Shown here in pieces: positions 22,721-32,590 of a stretch of 64,000 bases of DNA. The translations under genes and the position numbers were made by a program. Numbering within the stretch: position 1 is the stretch's first letter; each line of letters begins with the position of its first letter. The stretch is from Morella rubra (taxonomy: Eukaryota > Streptophyta > Magnoliopsida > Fagales > Myricaceae), in NCBI GenBank assembly GCA_003952965.2, contig RXIC02000103.1, forward strand, positions 108,695 to 172,694, written 5' to 3'. The notes beneath the pieces were generated by a model, which searched no databases, was not told the DNA's origin, and worked only from the letters and a program-made list of their open reading frames with translations.

Positions 22721-23230
22721 GATTTGTAAAAAAGGTTCAAAAGTAGTGGATGTAGAAGGTATAGAAGATGGAGGTAAATCATCAGATGTTAATTCAGAAG
22801 TAGAAGGTTGTTGTGTTTTAAGAAAACAAATTTCTGTTAATAATTTATCTGTAATTTGTATAAGATTAGTTTGTGTATTTTGTAATTGTTTAATTTCTTG
22901 TTTTTGTATTTGTATTTCTTTATGTAAAGAAGCTAATGTAATATTTGTTTGTGGTTCTTTATCAAATCGTTTTAAGACTTCATTAAAATCATAATATTTA
23001 GGTTTAGGTTGATGTGATCTTTTTTCTTCGTTATTTAAGGCTTTCATTTTCATCAAATATTCTTGTTGAAGAATGGGATCAGATATATGTGTTATAGCAT
23101 CTAATAATAATTGATCAGATTGTGATAACATAAATATTTGTTTTTTCCCACATTGACAAATATCATCTAAACAATTACATATTTTAGCATGTGAAGATGA
23201 GATGGGTATCAGAACTATCATTTTCAGTAT
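22721..23230 (-). pseudogene. EPRV2 Cys-rich and coiled-coil linker
   Basis: This long open block (23221-22646) begins with a Cys cluster, CNCLDDICQC, and continues with a heptad-like Gln/Ile/Leu coil (LHKEIQIQKQEIKQLQ) and a Ser/Pro/Thr-rich end. It leads directly into the protease. It is the best preserved long frame of EPRV2 and matches the EPRV1 linker at 3879-4283. No catalytic motif is seen; a role in capsid assembly is a guess. Confidence 0.55.
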
Positions 23231-23333
23231 CAGAAGAAGAGGAAGATGTATATGAATTCATTTAAAAAGATTTTAGCAACTTGTTGTTTTTGTTCTTCTG
23301 TAATTCTAGATTTTTAATGGCTTTTTTAACATA

Positions 23334-23375
23334 ACATTTAGCGGCAAAATGGCCGGTTTTACCACACTTCCAACA
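23334..23375 (-). other. EPRV2 zinc knuckle, intact
   Basis: The translation CWKCGKTGHFAAKC has all four CCHC ligands. In EPRV1 the first Cys is lost. It lies after the coat core and before the acidic linker, as in caulimovirid coat proteins. Confidence 0.85.
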
Positions 23376-23539
23376 AACAGGGGCTTTGTGATTTATTTTT
23401 GTTTTTTGTATTTTTACGGAATTAGATTTAGAGGGTTTTTTATTTTCTTGCTGAAAAGTTTTATTTCTTTTAGGATGATTTATATGATTTTTTCTATTTT
23501 ATAATATGGTTTTCGATATGTTTTGAAGGAGGTATAGGA

Positions 23540-24250
23540 TTTGATGTAAAACCATATTGTGCACAAAAACCACCTAATTCTTTACATGTATTTTTCTTAT
23601 CTAATTCTAAAGTTTTCTTTAATTTCAAATCATTACATAATGTTAATCCTGTTTTATTAATAATATTAATTAAAGAACCATATGTATATTATTATAATCT
23701 ATATACCTTTATCATTCATAAGTTTTTGTTTTACTTTTTGAGAAAAGGTAATAGGTAAACCAGCAATAAATTTTTCTTTCCAATATACTTGATTACAATC
23801 ATCACGTAAAAATACTTTTGTTAAAAAGACATCTTTATACCAACGAAAATCAGCTAAAGTAGGACATTTTAAATTTAATAGAAAATCAGAAGCTCTTTCT
23901 CTATATATTTTAGGATTTCCAACAAAATTTAAAGTTATAGTATATAATAAAGTCATGCAAGAATCATTTTTTGTATGGCCATCAGTGCCTAATATAGGAT
24001 TATCATCATTATCTCTTTCAACAGCTGTTAATATAATTGTCTTTCTTCTTCAGTAAGATATCTATCCCACCAATTTTTTAATTGACCAGAAAAACCAGCA
24101 ATAATACATTCAGTAACTTCTCTTTCTTTTTTATCACCACCACGTAAAACGCAAGCATACATGACATTTCATGACAGACATTTAATATTTCATATTCAGA
24201 ATACCATCTATATTCCATTCATAACATTATGTTCAGAAAAAGCGGATGTA
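23540..24250 (-). pseudogene. EPRV2 coat protein core, broken
   Basis: The open block 23956-23699 contains LKCPTLADFRWYKDVFLTK, then RDDCNQVYWKEKFIAGLP. Upstream, to 24250, frame-shifted pieces give a WWDRYLT-like motif and the start of the core. Downstream, near 23.6 kb, the frame changes twice before the zinc knuckle. It corresponds to EPRV1 4740-5260. Confidence 0.75.
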
Positions 24251-24254
24251 GCTA

Positions 24255-25215
24255 TTAAATGTCTTTCTTCATATTGTGTATCAGGAGGGTAGGTCGAGGA
24301 TAATAATTACGATGATTTGTATTATAATATTTATGTGATATTTGAGCATGTTTTTGTTTAGTATGTAATTTATTTAGATTTAATGTATCAAATTGATTTT
24401 CTAAAGCATTAATATCTAATTCTTCTAATTCTTCTAAGGAATCTTCATCTTGTTCTGTAGAACTATTTGTATAATTTAAGGTAGATAAGGTATTTTTTGA
24501 TGTAGATGCTATATTTTTTAATTTCTCTGTTGATGGAGTTTTATCATTTAAGGATAATCTTGCTAACATTTCATTTATTTTATCTAATTTTATATCATTT
24601 GATAAACGAGGTATTTTGTTGGGAGGTAAAAACATAGGGGTTTCTTTTCATGTTTTGGAGGATTGGATTTATAAATTTTCTATGAATTGTAAATGTTTTC
24701 CTATTTGTTGTAAATAAGTATTAGTATAATTATTTTGTTGTATAATATTATCAAATTTTTATCATTATTATTTAAAGTATTTGCTTTATAGGGAGTTGCA
24801 AAATATTGTTTTAATTGATGATCAATACTAATAGTTGTTGTAGGAGGATAATATTCATATATTTTTTGACTATTTGTAGTTAACCATGGTATAGGTTTAG
24901 TAAACATTAAGAGTAGGAGCATATTGTTCAAACCATTGGAAAAAATATATGTCTTGTGTATATTTTGCATATATTGATAATATTGTTGTCTAATTAAAGC
25001 TTGTTCTTCTTGATTATAAGTAGATAAAAACCATAATCTTTTAGCCATATTATGTAAAGCATTAAAATCTTCTTGTAAAAGATTTTTATTATAGTATATT
25101 CTTTTTGTAATACATGTATAGTATTATTACGTTGTAATGTAAAAATTTCTGATTGTGTAGGTGATGTTTTAAGAGGAGGTTCAGAAGGAGATGGATCAGA
25201 TGAGATTTTCATATC
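24255..25215 (-). pseudogene. EPRV2 coat N-terminal arm and spacer
   Basis: Two open blocks are seen. 25048-24701 has helical NQEEQALIRQQYYQYM and ends near TPYKAN. 24635-24255 is acidic (EQDEDSLEELEELDINALE). Together they match EPRV1 5340-6240. An acidic arm before the capsid core is common in caulimovirid coat proteins. A second, inverted copy of its upstream end is at 22365-22491. Confidence 0.55.
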
Positions 25216-25314
25216 GTGGGAATTGTAAATTATTATCTGTATATATTGTTTCTGGTATAAGTGATTCTATTGGAGGTTCATTTGAAGTGGATGGTCTTTG
25301 TGTAGTTGGTTTAA
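25194..25314 (-). repeat. Source of the inverted EPRV2 segment
   Basis: This is the in-place viral copy, reading continuously with its neighbours. Its reverse complement lies at 22365-22491. Confidence 0.85.
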
Positions 25315-25499
25315 AATGAGATGAAGCATATTGAAATCGGGAAGATGGTGTTGTAAAAGAGGAAAATGATTTTCGAGAAAAAGAACGATTAAGATTTTGA
25401 TCTTTTTGAAAAGATAAAGTGACGGAACCATCATTATGTTGTGTAAAATATTCAATAGCTTTATTTTCTTTTTTAGGAGGTGGAGTTATTAATGGTAAT

Positions 25500-26291
25500 T
25501 TCCAATCATCGGTAAAATAACATCATCCCATTTAATCATACGAGGTATTGTAATATTGGAAAATTCATTATTAGTAGTTAAAAGTAAAGTTTCTCCTGAA
25601 TGAGGACGTACCTTTGATCTAGGATCAAGAGTAGTCTTCATTAATTTATAATGGAGTCTATATACACAGCAAGGTATTGAGCACCTTCCATCATATCATG
25701 ACCCATTGATTTAATATTTAATATTAAAGAATGTAAAATAGTAGGATCAGTTAAAGATAATGGAAAACAAGGATAGCAATTAAAATATATAGGTCCTTGA
25801 TGTAAAGACGATTCACTATTCCAAGTAAAGAATTTGAAAATTGATTATGTCTACCATCTCTTAGACATAGTAAAACAGAAGCATTTAAACCTTGTCTTGT
25901 TAAAGGTGTTATTGCAACTTGAACAAGACCCATATGCATATATTTAAAACCTTGATTAATATGATTTTGAATCATATAGAATTTAATAAATATAATATTT
26001 CATATTCTTTACCAATTGGAATTAATTGTTCTATTGTTTTAATTGCATAATCAGTATTAAACTTAAATGTTGATTGTTTATATAATGTGAATCTTTTACT
26101 TTTGGTATAATCCAATTATTTAAGGGTTTATTTGTGCCTAATGAAACATGATAATCATCAGTATTGATATGTGATGCAGTATTATCCATGCTGATATTAT
26201 CTATACTACTACTATTAGAAGTTCCACTTGCTAGACTACGACTACTATTTGATCGTTTAAATATTCCTTTCATACTGAAGTGTGATTTCAA
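25500..26291 (-). pseudogene. EPRV2 movement protein, broken
   Basis: It starts at the ATG at 26291 with a Ser-rich N-terminus (FKRSNSSRSLASGTSNSSS), then NNWIIPKV, then after a frameshift LTRQGLNASVLLCLRDGR and SLLGIVNRLY. The same motifs occur in EPRV1. The ATG is the first in-frame start after the 5' leader. It would act at plasmodesmata in the living virus. Frame breaks occur near 26.03 and 25.75 kb. Confidence 0.7.
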
Positions 26292-27046
26292 AAGAGACTA
26301 TGAAACGGGTCACACCAACCGGGTCCGGCCTTTCTTGGCTAATCCAACGGCTATTCAGGTGAAGTCCAACGTTTTCAATAGGATCTAAAGAAATTAACAC
26401 TTGAGGATGAAATGAACAGTTAAAGGATCAAAAGTAATGTAGTTTTACAAGAGGGACTTAAAATAGTAAAGTATAGGCGAAATGCTATGCAAATATATGT
26501 ATGTACAGTATGGCTCTGATACCAATTTTATTCCCAGGTGTTATCTTCACAATTTTCATGCAATAATTGAATCATAATCTTCACAGTATGCATGAACGAT
26601 ATCAGAAATGGGATTTGCAAGTGTATATTGATATAAAGGAATGTGGAATATACAGCAATGATTAAAAGATATGCAATTGATATAGGCATATTACGATTGA
26701 TGCATAAAAAGAGATTTAATAATAAAAACAGCTCTTGATTCATATTAAAAACTTACTTGATACACTTGAACACACTTGATACACACTTGATCACTCAAAA
26801 CTTACACAAAAGATAAGAGAATATGAACAAGGATGAGGAACAAGGATGATGGAAGAGTGAAGGATGTTTATAAGAAGAAGAAGGATATGATTGGATTGGA
26901 GGGAGAGGGTTGGAGGAGAAGGTCGGAAGGGTTGAGAGAAAGGGTTGATTGGTCGGAGAGTTGTTCGGAGAAGGTAGAGAGAAGGTAGAGAGAGAGAGGC
27001 TCTGAGGATGATTTTGAGTCGTGTTTTGGAATGAAGAGGAGAAGGT
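26292..27046 (-). other. EPRV2 5' leader
   Basis: About 0.75 kb lies between the TATA box and the movement-protein start. It is purine-rich on the plus strand (GGTAGAGAGAAGG repeats near 26.98 kb) and has only short ORFs, such as 26743-26528. Long, ORF-dotted leaders are usual in this virus family. It carries the tRNA primer site. Confidence 0.6.
26511..26525 (-). other. tRNA-Met primer-binding site of EPRV2
   Basis: The minus strand reads TTGGTATCAGAGCCA, which contains the TGGTATCAGAGC complement of the 3' end of plant initiator tRNA-Met. This is the start point of minus-strand DNA synthesis in caulimovirids and marks map position 1 of the viral circle. Confidence 0.9.
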
Positions 27047-27056
27047 CTTATATAGG
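27047..27056 (-). promoter_or_regulatory. EPRV2 TATA box
   Basis: The minus strand reads CCTATATAAG, close to the plant TATA consensus. It lies about 520 nt upstream of the primer site and just downstream of a TGACG cluster, the layout of a caulimovirid pregenomic RNA promoter. Transcription would start about 30 nt further on, near 27020. Confidence 0.7.
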
Positions 27057-27188
27057 CGAGAGAAGAGAGAGAAAAGACATAATATCCTTACTTTTGCTGA
27101 ACAGTGAAGGGTATTTTTGGAAAGAGTGAACAGTAGAGGAAACAGTAAAAGGAAGGGTAATATGGGAAATGATACGTAATTAATGATC

Positions 27189-27262
27189 TGACGTAACTGA
27201 CATAATGACGTAATGCTGACATAATATCCTGACGTATTGCTGACATAATATCTCTGACGTCA
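27189..27262 (-). promoter_or_regulatory. Cluster of four TGACGT motifs (as-1-like) in EPRV2
   Basis: TGACG is found at 27189, 27206, 27230 and 27255, as TGACGTAA, TGACGTAA, TGACGTAT and the palindrome TGACGTCA. Start-to-start spacings are 17, 24 and 25 bp. Tandem TGACG words bind TGA-type bZIP factors and form the as-1 element of the CaMV 35S promoter. The cluster lies about 135-205 bp upstream of the TATA box. Confidence 0.7.
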
Positions 27263-27289
27263 AACTGTTGATTGGTTCTATTTCTTCAT

Positions 27290-28514
27290 GTAAGTTCCAT
27301 TGATATCCTTCATAAGGATCTTGAGCATCTTCATATTCTGGTACAGGACTTGATATTGCTTGTATTCTTCTGAATCTTCAGAGGATAATTGAGAGAGAAC
27401 TTCAAGTAATTCTTTTTATAATCATCTTTGATTTTGCTGCTGCTAATTTGGATTGAATTTGACTTTTTTGGGAAAAATTGAGGATGTGGCTATTTGATGT
27501 TGGGCTTGATTAATGGCAGTAATGATATTTTCAAAGTTATAAACAGACCACCATTTGATATAAAATTTCTGGGAAAGGATTTTGGCAAATATCTTGTTGG
27601 GTAAAAACAAATTTCCAACTTAATATCCAGGGAAAAATTGAATGTATATGGAAACGAAGAACAATGGGTATTTTTAAAGAGGGTTTTTCATGGCAGGGTA
27701 TTTGTCAAGGCAGGGGTATCAAAGGGTTCTTTGGCCCAATGATCAAAGCTTTTCAATCCTGGAGGAAATAATTTTTCTGATGAACCAAATCGATTCCCAC
27801 CATTGGATGAACCAACCGGGAATAATTCTGCTTGAAAATTTTTAAATCTAATAAACCATGTGTGACGATGGTTTTGATTATCAAAAAATAAGAAAATGTC
27901 CATGCGTCCACATAATCATAATATGTAATATTTTTCAAATTTTTGTAAGGTTCAGTCAATGAACGTAAAGTCCAAGGCTGTCCCCATTCTTTTGCAGATA
28001 TGATCCTTCGTATTGTGAATTTTGAAAAACCAATTTAGAAGGATCATATTTACAAGGAGTTTTTCAAATTCACAGATTTTGTATCCATTAATATATATTG
28101 ATAAAATGCTTATGTAAACAGGGATTTTTGGAACATAGTTCCAACCAGGGGGTAATATTTGGGAGCTGTTTGATATGGATCTTGATACTAATATATGGTT
28201 CTTCAATAATGGTCAGATGTCTGATATAATCTTTTGGATATTAATGGTTTGTGGTAAGGGAGGAAGAACTGGAGGATGATTGAATTTTTTGACTGAAAGT
28301 AGTGGATGATATATTGGATGGAGGAGGAGGAGGTATACGAGGGGTTGGACCTTTGGAATTTGCTATTTGACCAAACAGTAAATTGATTATTAATGGAAGA
28401 TTTGAGGAGTGGGAGTATTGATAGGAGAAGGACCACGGAAAGGAAATGGAGGAAAAGTATTATCTGAAAGAAAATCTTCATATGATTTTTATTTGAAGAT
28501 GATGAAGAACTCAT
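27290..28514 (-). pseudogene. EPRV2 second ORF (unknown function), broken
   Basis: An ATG at 28514 overlaps the end of the RNase H frame and opens a Ser-rich stretch (MSSSSSSNKNH). After frame changes come Pro/Ser-rich sequence, then ITYYDYVDAW, HTWFIRFKNF and PVGSSNGGNRFG, and finally KFYIKWWSVYNFENI. The aromatic block matches EPRV1. The gene ends just before the promoter cluster, so it is the last ORF of the viral circle. Its function is unknown in the family. Confidence 0.6.
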
Positions 28515-28900
28515 TTTCCCTGTAAAATTCACGAGTTAAAAAATCAGGATGGAATTATTAGAACCTTTAATATATTCAATATCAAAATCAAAAACAGAAA
28601 GGATTGCTTGCCATCTGGCAAAAAGATGTTTGGAAGCAAGATTTTTGACATCTTTTTCTAAAATATCTTTAGCAGATTTACAATCAACACGATTAAAAAT
28701 TTTTGATTTAATAAATCATCTTGAAATTTTGAAATACAAAGACAATTGCTAATATTTCTTGCTTAATAGTACTATATTTTTGTTGAGTTGTATTCCATGC
28801 ATGAGAATGATATCTTACTATTTGTTCTTTAGAGATCATGCATGCGTTGTTTTAATATGCCACCATAACCAATGTTTGATGCATCAGTTTCTACTATTTT
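28515..28900 (-). pseudogene. EPRV2 RNase H domain, broken
   Basis: Across frameshifts the minus strand gives SKFQDDLLNQKFLI, a VDCKSA-like block, a degraded FARWQ motif and an end that overlaps the second ORF. It corresponds to EPRV1 1725-2160. No long open frame remains. Confidence 0.65.
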
Positions 28901-28999
28901 GAATGCATGAGGTGATGCAATGCCTAAGCATGGTAAATGTTTAACATGTTTTTTGATTTGTTGTACTATTGCAGTATGTTGATCAGTCCAAGGTGAAGG

Positions 29000-29800
29000 T
29001 TTTTTCTTTAATGATTAAATAAGGGTTTACATATTAATCTTAAATTTTTATAAAATTCACCAATATAATTTAAACTACCAAGAAACGTTGAATTGTTGTT
29101 TATCAAGTATTTTATCAGGAAATTTATCAGCAAATTCAATAGCACGTGTATTGGGTAATGGTACCTTGATAAATGTTATGACCTAAAAATCTTATTTGTT
29201 TGAAATAATTTGATTTTAGGGGCAGAAACAACTAAGACCATTTTGTTCAATGATTTTTTGAAATTTATGTAAATGATACCAATGTTGTTTAATAGATTTA
29301 GAAAAATAAGAACATCATCAATATAACTAAAGCAAAAGAGTATAGGGTAAAAATATCATTCATAATATTTTGAAATTCAGAAGGGCATTTTTTAAACCAA
29401 AGGGCATGACATTCCATTCAAAATGACCAAAAGGAACAGTAAAAGCGGTTTTATATCTATCTTGTTTAGCGACTTGTATTTGATAAATCCATATTTCATA
29501 TCAAATTTAGAAAAATGCAAGCATCATGTAATCTATTAAGTAAATCTTTTTTATTTGGAAGAGGGTATCTTATCCATCTAAAGCTTTATTTAAAGGTTTA
29601 TAATTAATAACAAGTCGAGGAACACCTCGTTCTTTTTCAGCTTTATTCATTACATAAAAAGCAGCACAACCCATGGAGATTTAGAAGGTCGTATTAAACC
29701 TTTTTCTAATAAAGATTGAATTTCTTTTTTACAAATTTCTAAATATTCTTGATTCATTTGTATTGGTCGAGCTTTTGTAGGTATATTCTTTCAGAAAATC
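29000..29800 (-). pseudogene. EPRV2 reverse transcriptase domain, broken
   Basis: The catalytic YIDD is encoded at 29314-29325, followed by VLIF; a base appears lost right after it relative to EPRV1. Upstream, in several frames, come RGTPRLVINYKPLNK-like and FGLKNALLNFK-like residues, and KEICKKEIQSLL-like sequence near 29.7 kb. Many small indels leave no ORF above 60 codons, so decay here is stronger than in the protease-linker half. Confidence 0.75.
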
Positions 29801-29879
29801 TGGTTCATAAGGAAGATGAATGATATGCTGTTTTCTATTCCAGAAAGCATTAGGGACAGAAGAACAAAGTTCTTCTAAT

Positions 29880-30205
29880 AGTTTTTGAAATTTTTAATAT
29901 CTTCTTGATAAGTAGTCTTGAAGTTTTTCTTCTAGTTTTATATAAATTTCTTTTTGTAAGAATGTAAATGTTGTTGTTTACGATTTTATCTTGTTGTAAA
30001 CGATATATTTCTTTATGAATAGAGACATTTTTAATGCTTGTAGATCTTTTGTAAAAGGAGGATAATAAAATTTAAAAGTAACTTCATGTCCTAATATTTT
30101 GAAGTTATACCTTGTTCTGTACAATAAAAGGATATAATAAAGCAAGGAAAGGGTTTCCTAATATCACTTTGGAAGATAAGTTTTTGAATAGAACAAAAAT
30201 AATAT
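29880..30205 (-). pseudogene. EPRV2 protease-RT linker at the permuted end
   Basis: It contains KVILGNPF near 30170, matching KVILGTPF of the EPRV1 linker, then a Lys-rich stretch leading to RT. Its upstream end stops at minisatellite sequence. The missing residues between this point and the protease end at 22495 are few when compared with EPRV1. Confidence 0.65.
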
Positions 30206-30295
30206 GTACAAGGTACTATATATACATATATAATATGTAGAAGGTACTATTACATAATATTGTATAAGTTACTATATATTAAATAATATGTACCT
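30206..30295 (+). repeat. AT-rich minisatellite, right part
   Basis: Units such as AATAATATGTACAAGGTACT and TATTAAATAATATGTACC continue the array that stops at 22364. EPRV2 therefore split one array. Confidence 0.8.
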
Positions 30296-30837
30296 TATTT
30301 TCATTTTGAACAGGCATTCAAATGTGCATTAGAACGGGTAATGTTCGTTTAAAGTTTTGTGAAAGAATGCCTTATAGTTTGAACAGAGAGTTTATAATTC
30401 GAACGTTGGTTTCAGAACGGACGAATTTGTCCCTAAAACGAGATTTTTTTTTGGACGGCAATTCTGTCCCAAAATAGTTCAAAATTGTCGCAAATGTTTT
30501 TTTTTTTGGACGGTTTAAATTTCCATCCCCCGAAAAAAAATTATATTTTTTTTTCCTGAGGTATTTTAAAATCTGTCCCCCAAAAAAATCCATCCCAAAA
30601 AGTCGAATTTATTGTATTGAGTTTAATGGCTAAATCCAATGGAGGGTCGAGATTATTTTTTTTTATATATTTTAAATATCATAAGGGGTGTAAAAAGAGA
30701 TAAATTTGAACTTTAGAAGCTGATTGATTTTTACCCATAAATGTAGAGAGTAGGATGATGTTTCTCCATACTTTTTCTATAATAATGTGTGCATGTACAA
30801 AATTTATAACCAGTCAAACTCTTGCATATGTTATATA
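30296..30837. other. Non-coding flank with TTCGAACG and poly(T) runs
   Basis: No gene is seen. 30340-30600 has GTTCGTTT, ATTCGAACG and GGACGG motifs, similar to 21405-21830. The ORF at 30593-30372 is a low-complexity Lys/Asn/Phe shadow. The remainder is AT-rich. Confidence 0.4.
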
Positions 30838-31130
30838 TATAGATGATTCCTAACTTCATATATATGTAAGCAACATTTTCGTAGGTTGGACAAGATAATG
30901 TTTAATATTTCTTACATGCCACGACATTCACTTTCCTAGATTGGACATAGATCAGGTTTAATATTTCTTACATGCCACAGACTCCACTTTCCTAGGTTGG
31001 GCAAGATAAGGTTTAATATTTTTATATATATAATTCCTAAGCTCATATATATGTAAGCTACATTTTCGTAGGTTGAACGAGATAAGTTTCTATATTTCCT
31101 AGTTACAGACTCCACTTTTCTATTTCATGA
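30838..31130 (+). repeat. Local repeats in intergenic DNA
   Basis: TTTCCTAGGTTGGACAAGAT-like and GTTTAATATTTCTTACATGC-like blocks recur three to four times at about 65-70 bp. The larger block, ATATATGTAAGCAACATTTT versus ATATATGTAAGCTACATTTT, recurs at about 188 bp. Confidence 0.7.
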
Positions 31131-31281
31131 CTTTGTGATCATTTTGGTAGATAAAATTGGGTCAATCGCCATAATTCCACTCATTACTCGAATTAATCAA
31201 TTAAAATGCCTATAATGGCTAGCTGTCGACTTTCATTAGGAACGGAGATGTGCTGAAACAGTTGATAACTCTGTTCCAGTT

Positions 31282-31464
31282 AGGCTTAATAAATTCGGTG
31301 GTTGGTGGGGTTTAAGCTTTGCTCAAAATGATCTCTAGAGTTCACTTAGTTCCACACAAATCCCTGAGCTTCCTTAAGTTTTTTTTTTTTTTAAGGCCTT
31401 CCGTTGGTCCAGATTGTTAACTGATAATGTCCACGTGGTGGCAGACGGCGGCCACATCAGCTCC
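31282..31464 (+). repeat. Left inverted repeat of the Pack-MULE
   Basis: It aligns in reverse complement with 32410-32590. The inner edge is GCCACATCAGCTCC. It includes a 15-T run near 31380 and CCACGTGGTGGCAGAC. Confidence 0.75.
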
Positions 31465-31710
31465 CCAGCCAGACGTAGACGTTTTCCCAAATTGCCACCT
31501 CCTCAACATTTTATTTCCCCCCAATTGACCCATTTCTTCGTTCAGTCTTTCCCCATTTCCGTCAAGTATACCCACAAACCCTAGCCCGATAGAATCCTCT
31601 ATTTTCCAAACGAAATCATTAACTCATTCGAGCACCCGTATATTTCCGTTCAATCTTTGCCGTCTGTGAAGGAACGATGACTTCTGACATAGGTCACTTA
31701 GAATAGTTCC

Positions 31711-32395
31711 GAAATGATAGGTAACTGTGCGAGGATGGTCGAATTGAATCTTGCCTTGAATTCTTTGACTGGCAGTATACCTCATACATTTTCTTCAATC
31801 ACCTCGCTGAACTCTCTGAATCTCTCGAGCAATAAACTTACGGGTTTGATTCCAGATAGTTTAGAGAAATTGAAGTTAAGCTGTATTGATTTGTCTGAAA
31901 ATCAGCTATCAAGAAGAATTCCGCCTGATCTTTTGACAATGGGCGGAGAAAAAGCATTTATTGGAAACAAGGAACTCAGTGTCGACCAAAATTTTAAAGT
32001 GATTTTGAGATCTGGGATAAATATTTGCACTGGAAATGATGGTCAAAGAGGGTTCTTTGCAGGTAAATACGTATTGTTTTGTGCTGTCGCATCCGCTTTG
32101 GTTGTCATATTAGCAGGGTTACTGTTTGAGAGTTATAAGAAGATCAAGCTTGGGGAGGCTGATGTAGAAAAGGACTTGGAAGGGGAAAAGCAAGTAGATC
32201 CAAGATGGAAGCTTTCATCTTTCCACCGAGTAGAAATGGATGCTGATGAAATTTGTAGTCTGGAAGAAGAATATTTGATTGGAACTGGTGCTACAGGAAA
32301 AGTTTATCGAGTGGATTTGAAGAGAAACGACACTACAGTGGCCGTACAGCAACTGTGGAAAGGAGAAGGTGTGAAGATGTGGAAATCAGTCAGGT
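31711..32395 (+). pseudogene. Truncated CEPR2-like LRR receptor kinase fragment
   Basis: The open frame 31714-32454 encodes, in order, the last LRRs (LNLALNSLTGSIP, LNLSSNKLTGLIP, IDLSENQLSRRIP), a juxtamembrane Cys-containing stretch, one membrane segment (YVLFCAVASALVVILAGLLF), and the start of the kinase (LIGTGATGKVYRVDL, P-loop). The layout and residues match the CEPR2/HSL-type receptor of C-terminally encoded peptides. The ATP-binding Lys of the VAVK motif is Gln (VAVQQLW). About 20 residues later the homology stops and the frame runs into the right inverted repeat. No ectodomain start or catalytic loop is present. It is a captured fragment. Confidence 0.75.
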
Positions 32396-32409
32396 GTCGA
32401 AGTATTGTC

Positions 32410-32590
32410 GGAGCTGATGTGGCCATTGTCTGCCACGTTAGACATTGTCGTTAACTATCTGGGTCAGACTTAATGGAAGGTCTTAAAAAAAATAATTTAA
32501 TAAAGTCTACGGTCTCCTGTGGAACAAAGTGAATCTTGGGACCATTTTGTGAAAAACTTAAACCCTAAGGAACAGCGGGTTTATTAAGCC
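32410..32590 (+). repeat. Right inverted repeat of the Pack-MULE
   Basis: Its inner edge GGAGCTGATGTGGC is the reverse complement of the left repeat's inner edge. The last residues and the stop of the kinase ORF come from this repeat, not from a kinase gene. Confidence 0.75.

Larger units (their letters stand above)
22365..30205 (-). mobile_element. Endogenous pararetrovirus 2 (EPRV2), one circularly permuted genome
   Basis: Reading the minus strand from 30205 down gives: protease-RT linker, RT, RNase H, second ORF, promoter and leader with tRNA-Met primer site, movement protein, coat protein, zinc knuckle, protease. A linear viral map starts at the primer site, so this copy is opened between protease and RT and is close to one full circle long (7.8 kb). 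Every domain is present once, but stops and frameshifts interrupt the coding region. Both ends lie in the same AT minisatellite. There are no LTRs and no integrase. Florendovirus is the best fit; the genus assignment is inference. Confidence 0.85.
31282..32590 (+). mobile_element. Pack-MULE-like element carrying an LRR kinase fragment
   Basis: Long terminal inverted repeats (31282-31464 and 32410-32590, about 180 bp) flank a gene fragment. Both ends share AGGCTTAATAAA, GGGTTTAAG, TTCACTT, AAGRCCTTCCRTT, TGGCAGAC and GGCCACATCAGCTCC. No transposase is inside. Long inverted repeats around a host-gene piece are the mark of a Pack-MULE. No clean 9-bp target duplication is visible, so the outer limits are approximate. 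Confidence 0.65.
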
